64,000 bases of DNA, taken from Psettodes erumei (lineage: Eukaryota; Chordata; Actinopteri; Pleuronectiformes; Psettodidae). The notes under the pieces are model-generated. The model searched no databases and was not told the origin of the DNA. It saw nothing but the letters and a program-made list of their open reading frames with translations. The DNA lies in assembly GCA_016785225.1 (NCBI GenBank), contig JAFBJZ010000772.1:2356001-2420000 (forward strand). The letters are read 5' to 3'. Position 1 is the stretch's first letter. The number at the start of each line of letters is the position of its first letter. The position numbers were made by a program, and so were the translations under genes. Shown here one piece after another: positions 13,200 through 24,330 of the stretch.

Positions 13200-13350
13200 T
13201 GCATGCGATGCTGCGGTAAAGCCAAAAGGCGCGGACTTCCTCCCCATCCGTACGCTGCCGCGCCAAGGGAGCCGCGAAGACGGGGTTGCGAAGGTAAAAG
13301 CGAGGACAAGCTGTGCCGGGATCAACACGTGTCTGCGAGAGCCCGGAGGT
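13200..13350. other. CpG-dense patch
   Basis: About 17 CpG dinucleotides occur in roughly 150 bases, far above the surroundings. A GAAG/GTAAAA donor-like site lies near 13290 on the plus strand, and two plus-strand frames are open. It could be a small CpG island or first exon. There is no convincing promoter or protein. Confidence 0.4.
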
Positions 13351-13483
13351 TCCACAACAATCTGTTCCAGTTGGTTCACTCTTGTGCTGTGACCTCAATT
13401 TTTGACTGCTGCTGGAGCTTCCTTGCACTCTGGTTTGACACAAGAACAGTACAGGCAGCACTACACCCGCCCAGCTGAGCTGA

Positions 13484-13552
13484 GGGGGGGTGGGGCGGGG
13501 GGAGGGTGGCGGTGGTGGTGGGGGCGGGGAGGGCGGGGAGGGCAGAGTGGGA
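13484..13552 (+). other. Long G-rich tract, quadruplex-prone
   Basis: It starts with a G7 run and continues with more than eight runs of three or more G, broken by single T, C or A bases and a GGTGGTGGT stretch. It directly follows the CpG-dense patch, and is followed by an enhancer-like island. Confidence 0.75.
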
Positions 13553-13589
13553 GAACAGCTCGAATATCAAACAATGAAGCTGAGGAGGA

Positions 13590-14060
13590 ACATTGAATTA
13601 ACATCCGTGCATCCTGGGCTGCGAGAGCATCTCCAACTTGGCAATCCTGTGAAATGACACTTTCAATTGGGGTCAATTGGACCCCTGCCTCTGGATTCCA
13701 GGCAGCTTCTCTGCCTAGGGGTAATCAAGGGCCATAGATATAATTAGAGTAACAGGCTTTGGTATTATAGTTCAAGCAGTGCTGGCTGAACATTTGAGAA
13801 ACACTAGGGGTCAGTGGCAGTCCATGCAATCACGCAGTGAAGAGACCCATTCCCGCCATATGTATCATCGCTCTGTGCTTCGATTAGAGTTTGCAGGATC
13901 TGAGCAGAGGTGACGGATGATACATTTTCTCAACACTTCAGCAACAATTGGGAAATTGTCGCCATTGCATGCGTGGGCCCACAATTACTTTTTCCCCACA
14001 AAAAAAAGTAGTTTCAGCAAAGATGCTAATCATTAGACCACCATTCAGAGCGTCGTCAGT
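13590..14060. promoter_or_regulatory. Enhancer-like island with nested dyads
   Basis: A long balanced stretch with TATAATTAGAG near 13739, CGATTAGAG near 13880 and CAACAATTGGG near 13942. Nested inverted repeats occupy 13669-13721: GGGGTC with GACCCC around AATTG, then CTGC and CTGG with CCAG and GCAG, enclosed by CCCCT and AGGGG. This is one of the strongest conserved-element look-alikes here, by eye only. Confidence 0.42.
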
Positions 14061-14121
14061 GATCCAGCCCTTCTACTTCTACTTTTTACACTCTTCGTCT
14101 CTTCTTCGTCTTTCTTCGCAG

Positions 14122-14214
14122 AAAGCACGATGCCGGGTTCTTGGCGCCGATGGTTACTTTCGCCGCTCCCCCTCATTGGCACGGCAAAACATCTCCGGCA
14201 GTGGTGACACGCCG
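14122..14214 (+). other. Candidate 93-bp exon
   Basis: A pyrimidine tract of about 50 bases (14070-14119) ends in TTCGCAG, the best acceptor context seen in the window. A moderate donor (CCG/GTATAG) follows at 14215. The 93 bases are a multiple of three. One frame encodes 31 residues rich in Arg and Ser (starting KARCRVLGADGYF), and a second frame is also open. If the donor is skipped, the first frame stops two codons later. The product is not recognised. It sits between two enhancer-like islands. Confidence 0.22.
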
Positions 14215-14215
14215 G

Positions 14216-14620
14216 TATAGTAATTATCTAATTGTTCGAGCTATGTCTGTCTTTGATTTATGGCCTTGTATCAGTGGCTGACCTGATTTATAATGAGGTT
14301 CCCTCACTTGTGAAAATATGAACCTGAATTATGTGGCACTCATCCAATTATTTCTTTGTTCGGCCGAGGCTCCCGTCAACATCGACGGTGTGCATCACAA
14401 ATAGCTGCCATTGAAGCTTTCACCTAATAACAATAATATGATCCATCATTTTAGATTGGCCCGATCACACCTCCCACCACGCTGCCTGCTTCATCTATCA
14501 TTGTGCAGATGCACCCTTATTCCTAAACATTGTGATCAGACATTTTTCTCTAATGGATTATCGGTAGTTCATCAGACCGGAGCGTTCATCGCGATGTTTA
14601 TCAGCTGCACACCTGGCAGG
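14216..14620. promoter_or_regulatory. Enhancer-like island
   Basis: It opens with TAGTAATTATCTAATTG and carries further ATTA cores, including CTAATGGATTATCGG near 14552. The sequence is balanced with no coding bias. Confidence 0.4.
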
Positions 14621-14899
14621 TACAGTAGATGATGCGATGGTCATTACCGCAGCGATGCATTGGGGGGAACCGCGGGAGCAGCAGCCGGGGGAAAACGACA
14701 CGGCGGCACCTTCCATTAATCCAGCAGGCCTCCCGTTACCGAGTTCAGGCCACAAAGTCAAAAAACTGGGCACAAAGTGGGGCGAGTTGCTTGGCACAAG
14801 GACAAAGTTGACAGCAAACATAAGGCCCCCCAACACCGTCTGGACAGCGGGAGGCCGCGAGCGCGCCGGGTTGAGGGATGGACCCAGCCGCACAACACA

Positions 14900-15180
14900 T
14901 CCACCATACAGATGAGCTGCCCCCTTCAAATTAGTACCGAGCACAGAGACTGCTGCTGGTGTCTGATGAAAAGATGCACGGCTGCCACTATTTGTGCCGC
15001 TAAGGCATTCATCAAATTAATTACTGGTGGATCCAAGCACCTCTCTGATACCTCTTTATTTTGAGTCCGGTAAATGGGGACTCAGACTAGTGCTGACAGA
15101 GAGGCCTAATACACCCAGTCTTTCGCTGCACATAATTAATTGAAATCTTTGCTCGCTTGACAAATTGGAATGATGAATCT
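14900..15180. promoter_or_regulatory. Enhancer-like island
   Basis: ATCAAATTAATTACTGG (near 15011) and CATAATTAATTGAAATC (near 15131) are paired TAAT-type clusters in otherwise balanced sequence. The element ends shortly before a CT microsatellite. Confidence 0.38.
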
Positions 15181-15282
15181 ATCTTCTATGAATAGCTTAA
15201 GGAAAAAAAATGCATAATCAGTCAAAACCGTACAGTAGAAGCAACATCTTGTCTCACTCACTCGGTCTCTGTCTCTCTGTCC

Positions 15283-15300
15283 CTCTCTCTCTCTCTCTCT
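15283..15300 (+). repeat. (CT)9 microsatellite
   Basis: Perfect CT within a longer pyrimidine-rich segment (15241-15320). Confidence 0.95.
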
Positions 15301-16099
15301 TTTGCTCTCTGCAGCGTAGTATGAGCCATTAGGCAGAGAAAGCACGGCTTGTTGAGGAGGCTTGCCTTCCTTTCACCGCCTCGATTGATAACTTTGGCTT
15401 CTTCCTTTAATGGAGCGGTCAAGGTGGAGAATTCCTTTGGATAGTTCAATAGAATACGGGAGAACATAAATCAAACTCCACTGCTCTTTGCCATGGGAAA
15501 CTGGATTCACTGTAGTCTCTCAAATCACAAAGCAATACTTGCGCTAGTGTGTGTGTCTAGTCGTGTTTTTGTAATAACGATAGATCAGATATGGACTGTT
15601 TGTGTACATTTGCACTCAGCAGTTTTCCCTCAGCTCATCAAAGTGTTGTTGCATATTTGCAGCTTTTTGCTCTACAGCTACAACTTCGTTGTTTTAGTTC
15701 ACTCTCCACGCTTTCGGATTTCAGCTTTAAACTGCACCGTAGACAAACGAAATTCGTGATGAGCCGGCGAAATTGGTGGTTCATCAGCAAAAGAATCGGT
15801 AGAGACCACAATCAAAATTAAAAGGAGCACGAATACTGTAGCTAAATGAACCAAGTGGACAGAAAAGAGTTAAGAAGCTACAGCGCTGGGTTCAGGTGTC
15901 GAAAAGGTCGTGGTCGTGTCCTCAGTCTCTCTCCGTCTCTCTCAAAACACGTAGACAGCAGAGTTGTGCGTCATGGTCGCACTGGCCATTGGGAGCACCA
16001 CGAGAAATACCGCTGTAATCGGTGGGCCGGTGGCCCGTGTCTCGCTGTGCGTTACGGCCACAAATAGCTCTGACCCGGTAACGTGAACTGCACTCAGCC

Positions 16100-16120
16100 G
16101 GGGGTGGGGTGGGGGTGGGG
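16100..16120 (+). other. Near-ideal G-quadruplex motif
   Basis: G runs of 5, 4, 5 and 4 are separated by three single-T loops. One-base loops with runs of four or more are among the most stable intramolecular quadruplex designs known. It lies in a CpG-raised region without a visible gene. Confidence 0.85.
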
Positions 16121-16660
16121 TGCAGCTGAGGTGGCACCGTTTTCCGTCGATTTTGACATGTGCGTCGCAAGCCGGTGCCTATTTTGACACGGCCACTAGG
16201 AGTCCCCAAAGTCAGAGATAACCAGTCGAAAGAAATGTGGTGGATGCCACAATGCAGCTACATCCACGCCAGAGCAAAAGTATTCACCTGCTTGCAGAAA
16301 TGATTCATCTGGGAGCATAAATTAAGGGGAAGCACGAATTAGTAGCTGATGCAGTCACCTCTGATTTACCAGGTCCTGGTATGTTCAGTGGTACTGCCCT
16401 GGTTTTTGTTTTCCATCTCCTCTGATACACTTAGTTTGATGCGAGCCGCATCATTTTGGCTCCTGCGACTTGGCTACACTTGACACGTTGTCCTGGCCTG
16501 CGCTACACCCTCCATCTGTGTGTCTGTAGAGAAAGCTCCTTCCAGTACAGTGTATGATTTTAAAGATTTCAAGGGTACGGTAAGGGTGTTGGTAGGGAGG
16601 ACAACACCATCAAATGTGCCAGTGGATGAAATATAACACAAAAAATATGCACAGCAATTT

Positions 16661-16674
16661 GTGTGTGTGTGTGT
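16661..16674 (+). repeat. (GT)7 microsatellite
   Basis: Fourteen bases of perfect GT, just upstream of the exon candidate at 16705. Confidence 0.95.
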
Positions 16675-16704
16675 ACAGGGATGTGTCTGTGTGGAAGTGT
16701 GCAG

Positions 16705-16760
16705 ATTGAAAATACACTGAATGTGAAGGTTGCTGCAGTGAAGGACATATCTTGTCTATG
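16705..16760 (+). other. Candidate 56-bp exon
   Basis: It is bounded by GTGTGCAG and a perfect GTAAGT donor at 16761. One frame is open through the whole segment (IENTLNVKVAAVKDISCL). The upstream sequence is GT-rich, not pyrimidine-rich, so the acceptor is poor. Chance is likely. Confidence 0.12.
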
Positions 16761-17159
16761 GTAAGTAGTCATCCTTAATAGGTTTGGTTTGGATGTGAAA
16801 TATTGGTGTGCCAAGTCCGTATGTGACATTAGTGTTGTCTCCAGGGAAAACTGCAGACTGATCTCAGTTCAGCGTGTACGGAGACAGGATAGGGGGCTAA
16901 ATAAAGGCGCAGATAGATGAAACCATACGTAAACCTCACAGCACCGAGACAATCATTTCATTCCACCTTTTCTCAGGTCCACGTTCATCTTTTTTTTTTC
17001 AATTCATTGTGGAATAATGCAGAGAATGCAGTCCCCGGGCTAATTTCTTTATATTTTCTGTATCAATTCCACAGATGTTTGTAGCTGAGATTAACTTTGT
17101 ATTCATTCGTGTCATCATCACTGAAGACACGGGGATGCAAAATATATTAAAGACACAGC

Positions 17160-17330
17160 GATATTCTTTGTCAGTTTCGCTAACTCCATAAATACTGCCA
17201 ATTAATTTTCAGAGTTAAGAAAACTTCTGTCTGAAATATTAATTGGCTTATTCATCGACAGTATTCCATTTTATTGCAATAAGTATTTTAACTTCAATCT
17301 GATTTTAGGGAAGAAGAATTCTATGGTATG
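17160..17330. promoter_or_regulatory. AT-rich island with long dyad
   Basis: CCAATTAATTTTCAGA (17198-17213) faces TCTGAAATATTAATTGG (17230-17246), complementary apart from one extra base. An outer AATACTG (17191-17197) faces CAGTATT (17259-17265). The TAAT cores on both arms would place homeodomain-type sites symmetrically. Confidence 0.4.
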
Positions 17331-17589
17331 TTGTTTGAGAAATTCAGTAACCCCGAGGGGCTCGAGGGGAGTCTTTTAGGGGTTTTCTACAAGTATTTCA
17401 AAACCTGTTTTACTTGGTGCATGTGCAGTGTATATACAGTATATATTTTTTAAATTACAGACAGGTTCCTCTTAACTGTACAGCCAATTAGAGAGAAGCC
17501 AACTTTTAATCATGACACAGATACTTTCCCAAAACAGGCTGGAGGAAGCTTAAGGGTTTTAGTTGTTTTAAAATGTCTCTGGCTCCTTG

Positions 17590-18560
17590 AATGAAGTGGT
17601 CCTTTGATTGAAATCCTTGCCATGGAGCGTGACATGAGCATTTCCTCTTGGTTCTCCTATTATCAGCTGAGCCCGTGGTGCACAACCTAATCCCTCTTCA
17701 TCAAAGTGGTGTGGGCAGCAGTCAGCGAGATGTGACCGTCAATTAATCACCCACTACCCCCCTGACCAGGCTCAGTCCCCGCACAGATGTGAGGCCTCAT
17801 TGGTTTTAAACACTCTCGCTGGGAGATCGGCTGCAGACGTAAGACTGCCACAAACTGGCTTTATCAAAGAGCCTCTGTGGACAGTGAGGCTGTCCCCGCT
17901 ATGAGAGTCAGGCTGCTCTGAGGGGAGGTCAGTGTGAGGGAGCACCATCAGATTAACCTTTCAGCCGAGCCTTAATTACTTCCCTCTTATACTTCTATCT
18001 TAACTTCATTTTTAATTGAAAGGAATGCTCCATATTTTCTACTTCCTGGTCAGCGTGCCGTCCCTGAGAGTTAAGGCCAGCCCGGGAGCTCATTTGCGCA
18101 GCGCCGCTCTCAGGGTTTCGCTGCTCTCCGTCTAAGCTGCTTTCTGAGATGCCCATTGTCTTTTTGGAAATCTTCTGAATATTGGATAAGCCAATTTCCC
18201 CAAAGCCCCTATCCCTAACCCAGTCTCCCCTGCTCTAGCTGCCCAATTCCCAACACACCAGGCAGATAAAACACCAGCTCGCTCACCTTACTTTTCATTA
18301 AAACACAGGTAAATGTCATTTCAAAGTGCATTTCCATTCAACCCTATGTACTTTCAACTCCAAATGCACTATACTTTTTTTTGCCACCTAGCCATATAAT
18401 ATTCCATGTAAATTTAAGCATCTCAAGGACCGGTAGCTTAGAGCACTGCAGAATAGGCGGGTTGCAGAGTTCATAAATGAGTAAGAATCTCCAAATGAGT
18501 TTGGTGACCTCTTAAACGCCATGAAATTAATATAAGCAGACATCCTGCACGCTGCAGGCT
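17590..18560. promoter_or_regulatory. Large enhancer-like island
   Basis: Nearly 1 kb of balanced sequence with TCAATTAATCA (17739-17749), CTTAATTAC (17971-17979) and TTTAATTGAA (near 18011). There are no repeats and no sustained frame. It may be two adjacent elements. Inference from texture. Confidence 0.4.
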
Positions 18561-21500
18561 ACTGCAGAGCTGGGGGAAGATCACTTAAGCTCTCTGAGTT
18601 CCATAAAACTTTTATAAGTTGACTTTCAAGACACACTGTGGCTGCTTACTGGTGAGGACAGGGAGCCATATGGAAGCAAACAAACCTTTACTACCTTCAC
18701 CTCAGCCCCAATACAAGTGCAGGCGAAATACTGGCGTCTAAAATGGGCGACATCACCCCTGGGCTCTGCGCAGGAAGCTCGTCCAAAAAGATTTCTAATT
18801 AAATTTATACAGGCACGAGGTCGTGCCCACTTGAACGCAGGCTGCACGAGGTAGTTTACAAACTTTGTGCAACACTAAGTAACCGAACTTAGATTGTCTT
18901 TTTATTGCCCGCACCGTTTTGTGGCATGCCGTCCCATGAGATTTAATATACTGTTCAATCTGTGTTAGAATGTGTCCTCTCTATTTCATCTCCATAACTT
19001 ACAGGAGTTGGTGCTGTGTAATTGGCTGCAGGGACTTTCCCAACTTCCCTGTAATTCTGTATCGCGCATTAAATCCCATCACTTTTCGCTCCCTGCAGAC
19101 AACAGGGATGCCAGATCCTGTTCCCGCTGGTTTGCTTGTGCCATTGTCGGGCCACACAGTCAACTCACAGTAAACGTCGAGCGCCATCTCACCGATGCGT
19201 CGTCGTGATTCTTCTGGTGCATGGGCATGCTTCGTTGGTTTTTTTGATTAGTATAGTGGCATTAGAGCACCAGTCAGAGTAAGTACAACTTGGGTAACAC
19301 ACTGTATGTGTCCTGTCCATCTTTTAAAGTGGTCTTCACATACAGGATGTGTACTTAATGCCTCCATGCTGCTTTCTAATATTCTACTGACACTGTTTTC
19401 CATCAAACATGACCATTTATACGCTTCAATCTGGGTAAAAATTAGCATACATGAAAACCTGTGGTGATGGGGATGCTCCCTTACACCAAGACGTTCTTCT
19501 TTGCAAACCAATCAGATTTAAAAGTGTATGGTGGTCGGAAAACGCGTGATTCCTAATGAACACTGAGTGAACACACTAATGTTGCTCTGATATATGTGTA
19601 AGGTAGGCAACAGTTTTGCCAGCGCGTCACCCACAACGGCTCGATTAGCGAGCGGCACAGACGCAGCTGCTGATGTCGTCAGCTCGTTTTAAAGTTTTGT
19701 GCCCCTGAGGAGTTTAAAGTAAAAAAAAGTATATTAAACGCTCAACGCTGTTCTGCTCTTTCTGCAACCTTTTCCTCGGAGCGATATCCCTGGAAATCAC
19801 ACATACCTTCTTACCTGAAGGTGCATAGGAAGCTCTTCTAATTACTTTCTTTTTGCCTCTGAGGGCATGTGTTAACTCCGTCTATGTTAAACTACTGTAG
19901 CCCGCTCCACCCTCATGAATCTTAATGCTGTTGTTATAAAATGTGCTGCATTAAGTCTCCACTGTCCCAGAGTGCGGCTCTCTGAAGCGGTCGGTGGCGA
20001 TACTAATCCGACCACGCCTCTGGAAAACCGTGAGAGAGCGCGCCGGCTGCTAAAATATGATCAAGCACAGCGATGCTGCGGGTGCGTGCTAGAGGTTATC
20101 TGATGTTCAGAAGCCGGTCCAGGTTAAGCAGCATGTTTTGGAGGAAAATGGGCCAGGGAGATAAATGGGGACACTGAAATGTATTTAATGAGGATGAAAC
20201 CGACTTCTCCCGTAAGGATGTACTCGCGCTTTAATGAGTTTTACCCCCAGCCCTAAAAGGAGATTTGCAGGAATGATCTCGCCAGGTTCTGCATTTGAAA
20301 AGTACCAACAGTCGTTCCTGTTTACCACACGGTGATTGTGAGAGTGCAGGAGAAGTCAGTAGTTCATAGTGTTGTTGATGCAATATCAAATCAATTAAAA
20401 ATGCAGCAGAACCAGAGACTTCCTTTTTTTGTTTCCCAGTGCCGACATTACCCACAATGCAATTTGATCTGACGAGGAGCCGGCTACAGAGGAATGGAAA
20501 AGCTGACTCCAGGGTTGTTTATCGTAACCAGTCTTCAGACCCGACCAGTCCTGTCTGATGTGAAATCACTTGAGGCAATTTGTCAGACTCAAGACTGCTC
20601 TTTTCACACGCGTCATAGTACGCCACAAGACCTGTACGTGAACTCTGATGTCTAAAACCAGTTCCACTTTAAGACACAGATCCTGGCCTCCAGTCTCAGT
20701 CTCAGGCCTGTCCACAACTCCAGTTTAAATGTCAAACTGAGATTCTGCCAAATCAATACAGCGCCATTTAGTAAAGAGGGACATCTATAACCAACATGTC
20801 AAACATTTACAGTGGATATCTGATTCTCTTTGGACGTGAGATGGGGAAAGAAAAAGTGTGTTCCACTCCCTATAAACTTCTTCTTTAAGGTATACTGACT
20901 GTATATCAAATAAGAACGCGCGGTAATCAGCGGCTAACCGTGCGACAGCGGACATGGATGCGTCATCTGTGGAGTCAACGAGGAGGTGAGTGACTCAGAC
21001 GTGCAGCAGCCCATTAACAGGGCTGTCACCCTCTGATGAGCTGGATGGGACTAGAAATGCGCTAACAGCGTGGCACTGGTAATGCAGCGTCTGAAACAAG
21101 GACCTGGGAAAAAACGTTGATGACGTGATATACAAGAGTGATGCTCACGTGTATTTATGAGTAAAGCAGGCACAGTCTGATTTATACAGTCCAGAGCAAT
21201 AACATAGTCCCGCTGAGATAAAAGATAACACAGCTTAAACCCTCTGTGTCACACAAATGAGCTCATAACTGCGGTGCTAATGTCCTGTGAGACCTCGATG
21301 CTGAACAGGTTTTTTTATCGACAGCATTATGGTGCCACTAAAAATCTACTGAGTGCACACGAGCTGAATTGGCTTCGGAACTTTCCGCTTTCCTCGAGTT
21401 CTCACCTGCGGGACAGTCGGTGTGCCACTTGGTGAAGTTTCATGTGTTTTATTTATACTCAACCCTCATCATCTTACGCAACCTGACCTCATCTTACCAA

Positions 21501-22111
21501 GGCTGAATCCAACCACGCACAGATGCAAAAAGAGTTTTTTCTCTCTGTAAGTGCTTATGCTAAAAAAAATGTTTGCACAGTTATAATTTTGCTCGCTGGA
21601 CGTGTACATGTTTTTGCATTTTGTACTTTAACTTTAGTGAAAATATGAATACTCATAGCTCATGATAGCGTAGAGCATCCTTGTACATTTAGGTCCAGGT
21701 ACGGTCTGGACATAGCACACTATACAGTATAGTCCTCATCATGCACACAGCAGCAGGTACATGTCACTGTCACTTATTTCAGTTTTCTGTCCACAAGATT
21801 CTATCACATAAAGCACCCTAATCATCGGTAATTATAAACTTTATCCACTTTGTTTTGTGTCCTAAGCATTAGTCTCCCAGCTTGGCAGAACTCTGTAGGA
21901 GAGTGATATAGTGCATGGTATGATGAGATTATTAGGCATGAGTGAAAAGGCGAGGTCAGGACCGGGCCACTGTATGCAATAATCTCAGTTACATGCACCA
22001 TCAGTATGGAAAATATGTGGGTTAGAAACTCACCTAGTATGTGTGATTGTGTGTGCGTGCGTGTGCACGTATGTGTATATTTGAGAGCGAAAGAGTGAGT
22101 GAGTGTGAGTA
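18561..22111. other. Non-coding stretch, nothing recognised
   Basis: No gene, RNA or mobile element recognised. Frames are short and unconvincing. Confidence 0.5.
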
Positions 22112-22135
22112 TGTGTGTGTGTGTGTGTGGGGGGG
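22112..22135 (+). repeat. (TG)9 microsatellite plus G-run
   Basis: TG repeat at 22112-22129 followed by a run of G to 22135. Impure GT/GA repeats precede it from about 22045. Confidence 0.95.
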
Positions 22136-22139
22136 CATG

Positions 22140-22440
22140 AGGACTGCTGGATGCTGCAATCTCCCCTGTGGGCTAATAGATTCGAGATGACATGCTCTCC
22201 GCTTCCGTGCTGAATGTTCACTGAACTTTCTGGCAAAAGAGGGCTGCCACTAAAGAGGGTTCAAGCAGAGGTTAATGTAAACAAACAGCAGAAAATGGAG
22301 AGCCAGGGATTATTAAATACAGGGATGACTGACAAATCCCTCATTGCTATTAGCCTCTGGCCTCCACCTATTGCCCCTTGCCAAAAACCCTGTCTTCTTA
22401 TTGTCGTCTTGCCGACCCCTTTGTGTGAGGTGTGAGCTTT
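22140..22440. promoter_or_regulatory. Enhancer-like island with forkhead site
   Basis: It contains TGTAAACAAACA (22276-22287), which includes the forkhead core GTAAACA, plus a GATTATTAAATAC stretch. It begins directly after the TG repeat. A 73-codon frame overlaps it but has no coding signature. Confidence 0.4.
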
Positions 22441-22536
22441 GCAGGTGAAATATTTGCTTCATTTCATTTCATGGTGAGGTGATGCACATGGTACTTCTGA
22501 AAACATCCATTAGATTAAACTGTAATAGTAGCTGTG

Positions 22537-22560
22537 CCCCCCCCCCAAAAAAAAAAAAAA
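22537..22560 (+). repeat. C10-A14 homopolymer pair
   Basis: A run of C followed directly by a run of A. Confidence 0.95.
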
Positions 22561-22959
22561 TTAAATAACATCAGTGTTTGTGGTATAGATTATTCTCTTA
22601 CAACTGTGCCAAATTCATTAATTTTCCAGAAAGCAAATAGGTGAATGTATTTTTTTCACACTTTTTTATTTGGAAAATACCCCCCCCCAAACTCCCACCT
22701 TCCCATTCTTTGCAATAACATCATTTCATTGTTTCATTGGTTTCAATTGTATGCTGCCCTCCAGTGGTCGTGTCCGTACATTGCTCACGCAGTCAGACTG
22801 TGCATGATGAGACAGATGTAACCGGGTATAAACTCCTCACGGTTTGTTTCTGAGGGTGGTAGTTTTAAACTGCCCATGTGTCATCCCTTAACATGACATT
22901 ATAAAATGACACTATCTCGTGAAGATCGGATTGAGGAAGTGAGTCGTCCCTGCTGGGAC

Positions 22960-23345
22960 ACTGAAATTTATCACTGCCAGCGGCGCTGGCGTGCAGATTT
23001 TCTGACATTAGCCGTGCACCGTTAACGGTTGATTGTCATCTAATTAAATCGCAGTTCGTCACAAGAGATGCTTTTAATGGAGAGATAAGCGCAGGGAGCC
23101 CACTGAAGCATTCCCATGATCAATAAAGATATTACAGTTTGGAGTACGAATTCTCCGAGGGTTACACAGGGCAGTTGAATTAATTGGTAGTGTGTTCTAA
23201 TATCCCCCACTCAAACTTTCTGACCAAACAGCCTTTTGTTTGCTGCTGGGTACATCGAGCCGGCGGCTAATTTTATTTGCCGTTGGGTCGTTTTATTAGA
23301 GAAATGAATTTCTTTCATACAGCGGAAACTGCTCAGGATTAGACA
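22960..23345. promoter_or_regulatory. Enhancer-like island
   Basis: It carries the perfect palindrome ACCGTTAACGGT (23018-23029), CTAATTAAAT (23040-23049), ATCAATAAA (23119-23127, HOX/CDX-like) and GAATTAATTGG (23177-23187). High density of developmental factor words and no coding bias. Confidence 0.42.
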
Positions 23346-24033
23346 TCCTGTTGTGTACAGAACTTTGAGGGTTTCCCTACTCTATTCTGGGTGGTATTTA
23401 TGTCTTCTTGTCTGTTTTGGCCCAGTTTTTTGTCTTGAAACAGCTTTATAAATCATGTCCATCAACCAGTTGTGGAAAAAAGCTTTTCTGTCACTGCAGG
23501 GGGGCTGACAGACTGATGTTTGCCCTATTTGTAAAACTGTGATTTCAATCACCAGACCCCAGGCAGGTATAAACAGAATTGCTTTTTTTTTTTTACTTTT
23601 CTTGGCTAAAAGAACATCTCAAGGGCCGCATAAAAGTGCTCAATACAAAATAAAATTTGGTTCTCAGTTGCTGGCAGCATGCTTTGCGCACAGTCTGAGA
23701 GGAGGATTGTCAGGATGGATGCTTTCTTCTAAAATTGATTCTACAAAGATCAGGAAAACCGTATTTCTCTCAAAAAATATCAGAAGCGGTTAAATACATG
23801 TTAGACTGTGCCTGGGTTCTGCCACATGCAGCTGACATTCAGTTCAGCTTCAACCTTAACATATTAATACATAAAAAACAGACTTTTGCTCAGAACAGAA
23901 AAGCACACCGAACCATTGTTTCTGATCAAAAGACAGCCAGCGTGATCGAAGTCAAGGGGCAGAATTACGATGCTGAAAGTTTCTTAAAACATACCGTACT
24001 TGCAACTCAAATGTATTGGTTCATGTAAGACAT
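23346..24033. other. Non-coding stretch, nothing recognised
   Basis: AT-rich, with no supported feature. Confidence 0.5.
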
Positions 24034-24060
24034 AGAGAGAGAGAGAAAGAGAGAGAAGGG
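24034..24060 (+). repeat. Imperfect (AG)n tract
   Basis: Purine repeat of AG units with AAAG interruptions. Confidence 0.85.
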
Positions 24061-24330
24061 GAGAGACCGAGGGGTTGTGGTGTCCGCCCGTCCATATTGT
24101 GCAGTGTCCTGCTGAAGACATGTGACTGCGTGGACCCCGGGGGTTCCTCACAGACTGTGTCTTGTGTCAGGAGAGCGGGCCGGGGGCTCAACTCAGGGGC
24201 TCGGCCCGGGCCACCTAACTGGGAGTCAAATCGGAGGCGCTCGGTTGGCGCCTCATGCCTGACTGGCCCATGACCCTGAGGGGTGAGACCCGTGTCTGGG
24301 TCACGTACAGTCCTGTGACCCACTTACCAA
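24060..24330. other. GC-rich patch with small hairpin
   Basis: GC and CpG (about 14) are clearly raised. GAGGCGC (24234-24240) and GCGCCTC (24248-24254) form a 7-bp stem with a 7-base loop, and GGGCC words are repeated nearby. Both strands are open for 85-100 codons, as expected of GC-rich sequence. It could be a small CpG island or an old repeat fragment. Confidence 0.35.

Larger units (their letters stand above)
15320..17150. other. Non-coding stretch with quadruplex motif and GT repeat
   Basis: No gene recognised beyond the weak exon candidate at 16705-16760. CpG is raised between about 15740 and 16210. Confidence 0.5.

Noticed and set aside
24016..24323. Overlapping plus and minus frames in the GC-rich patch
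   Set aside because: Both strands are open because stop codons are AT-rich. No homology recognised.
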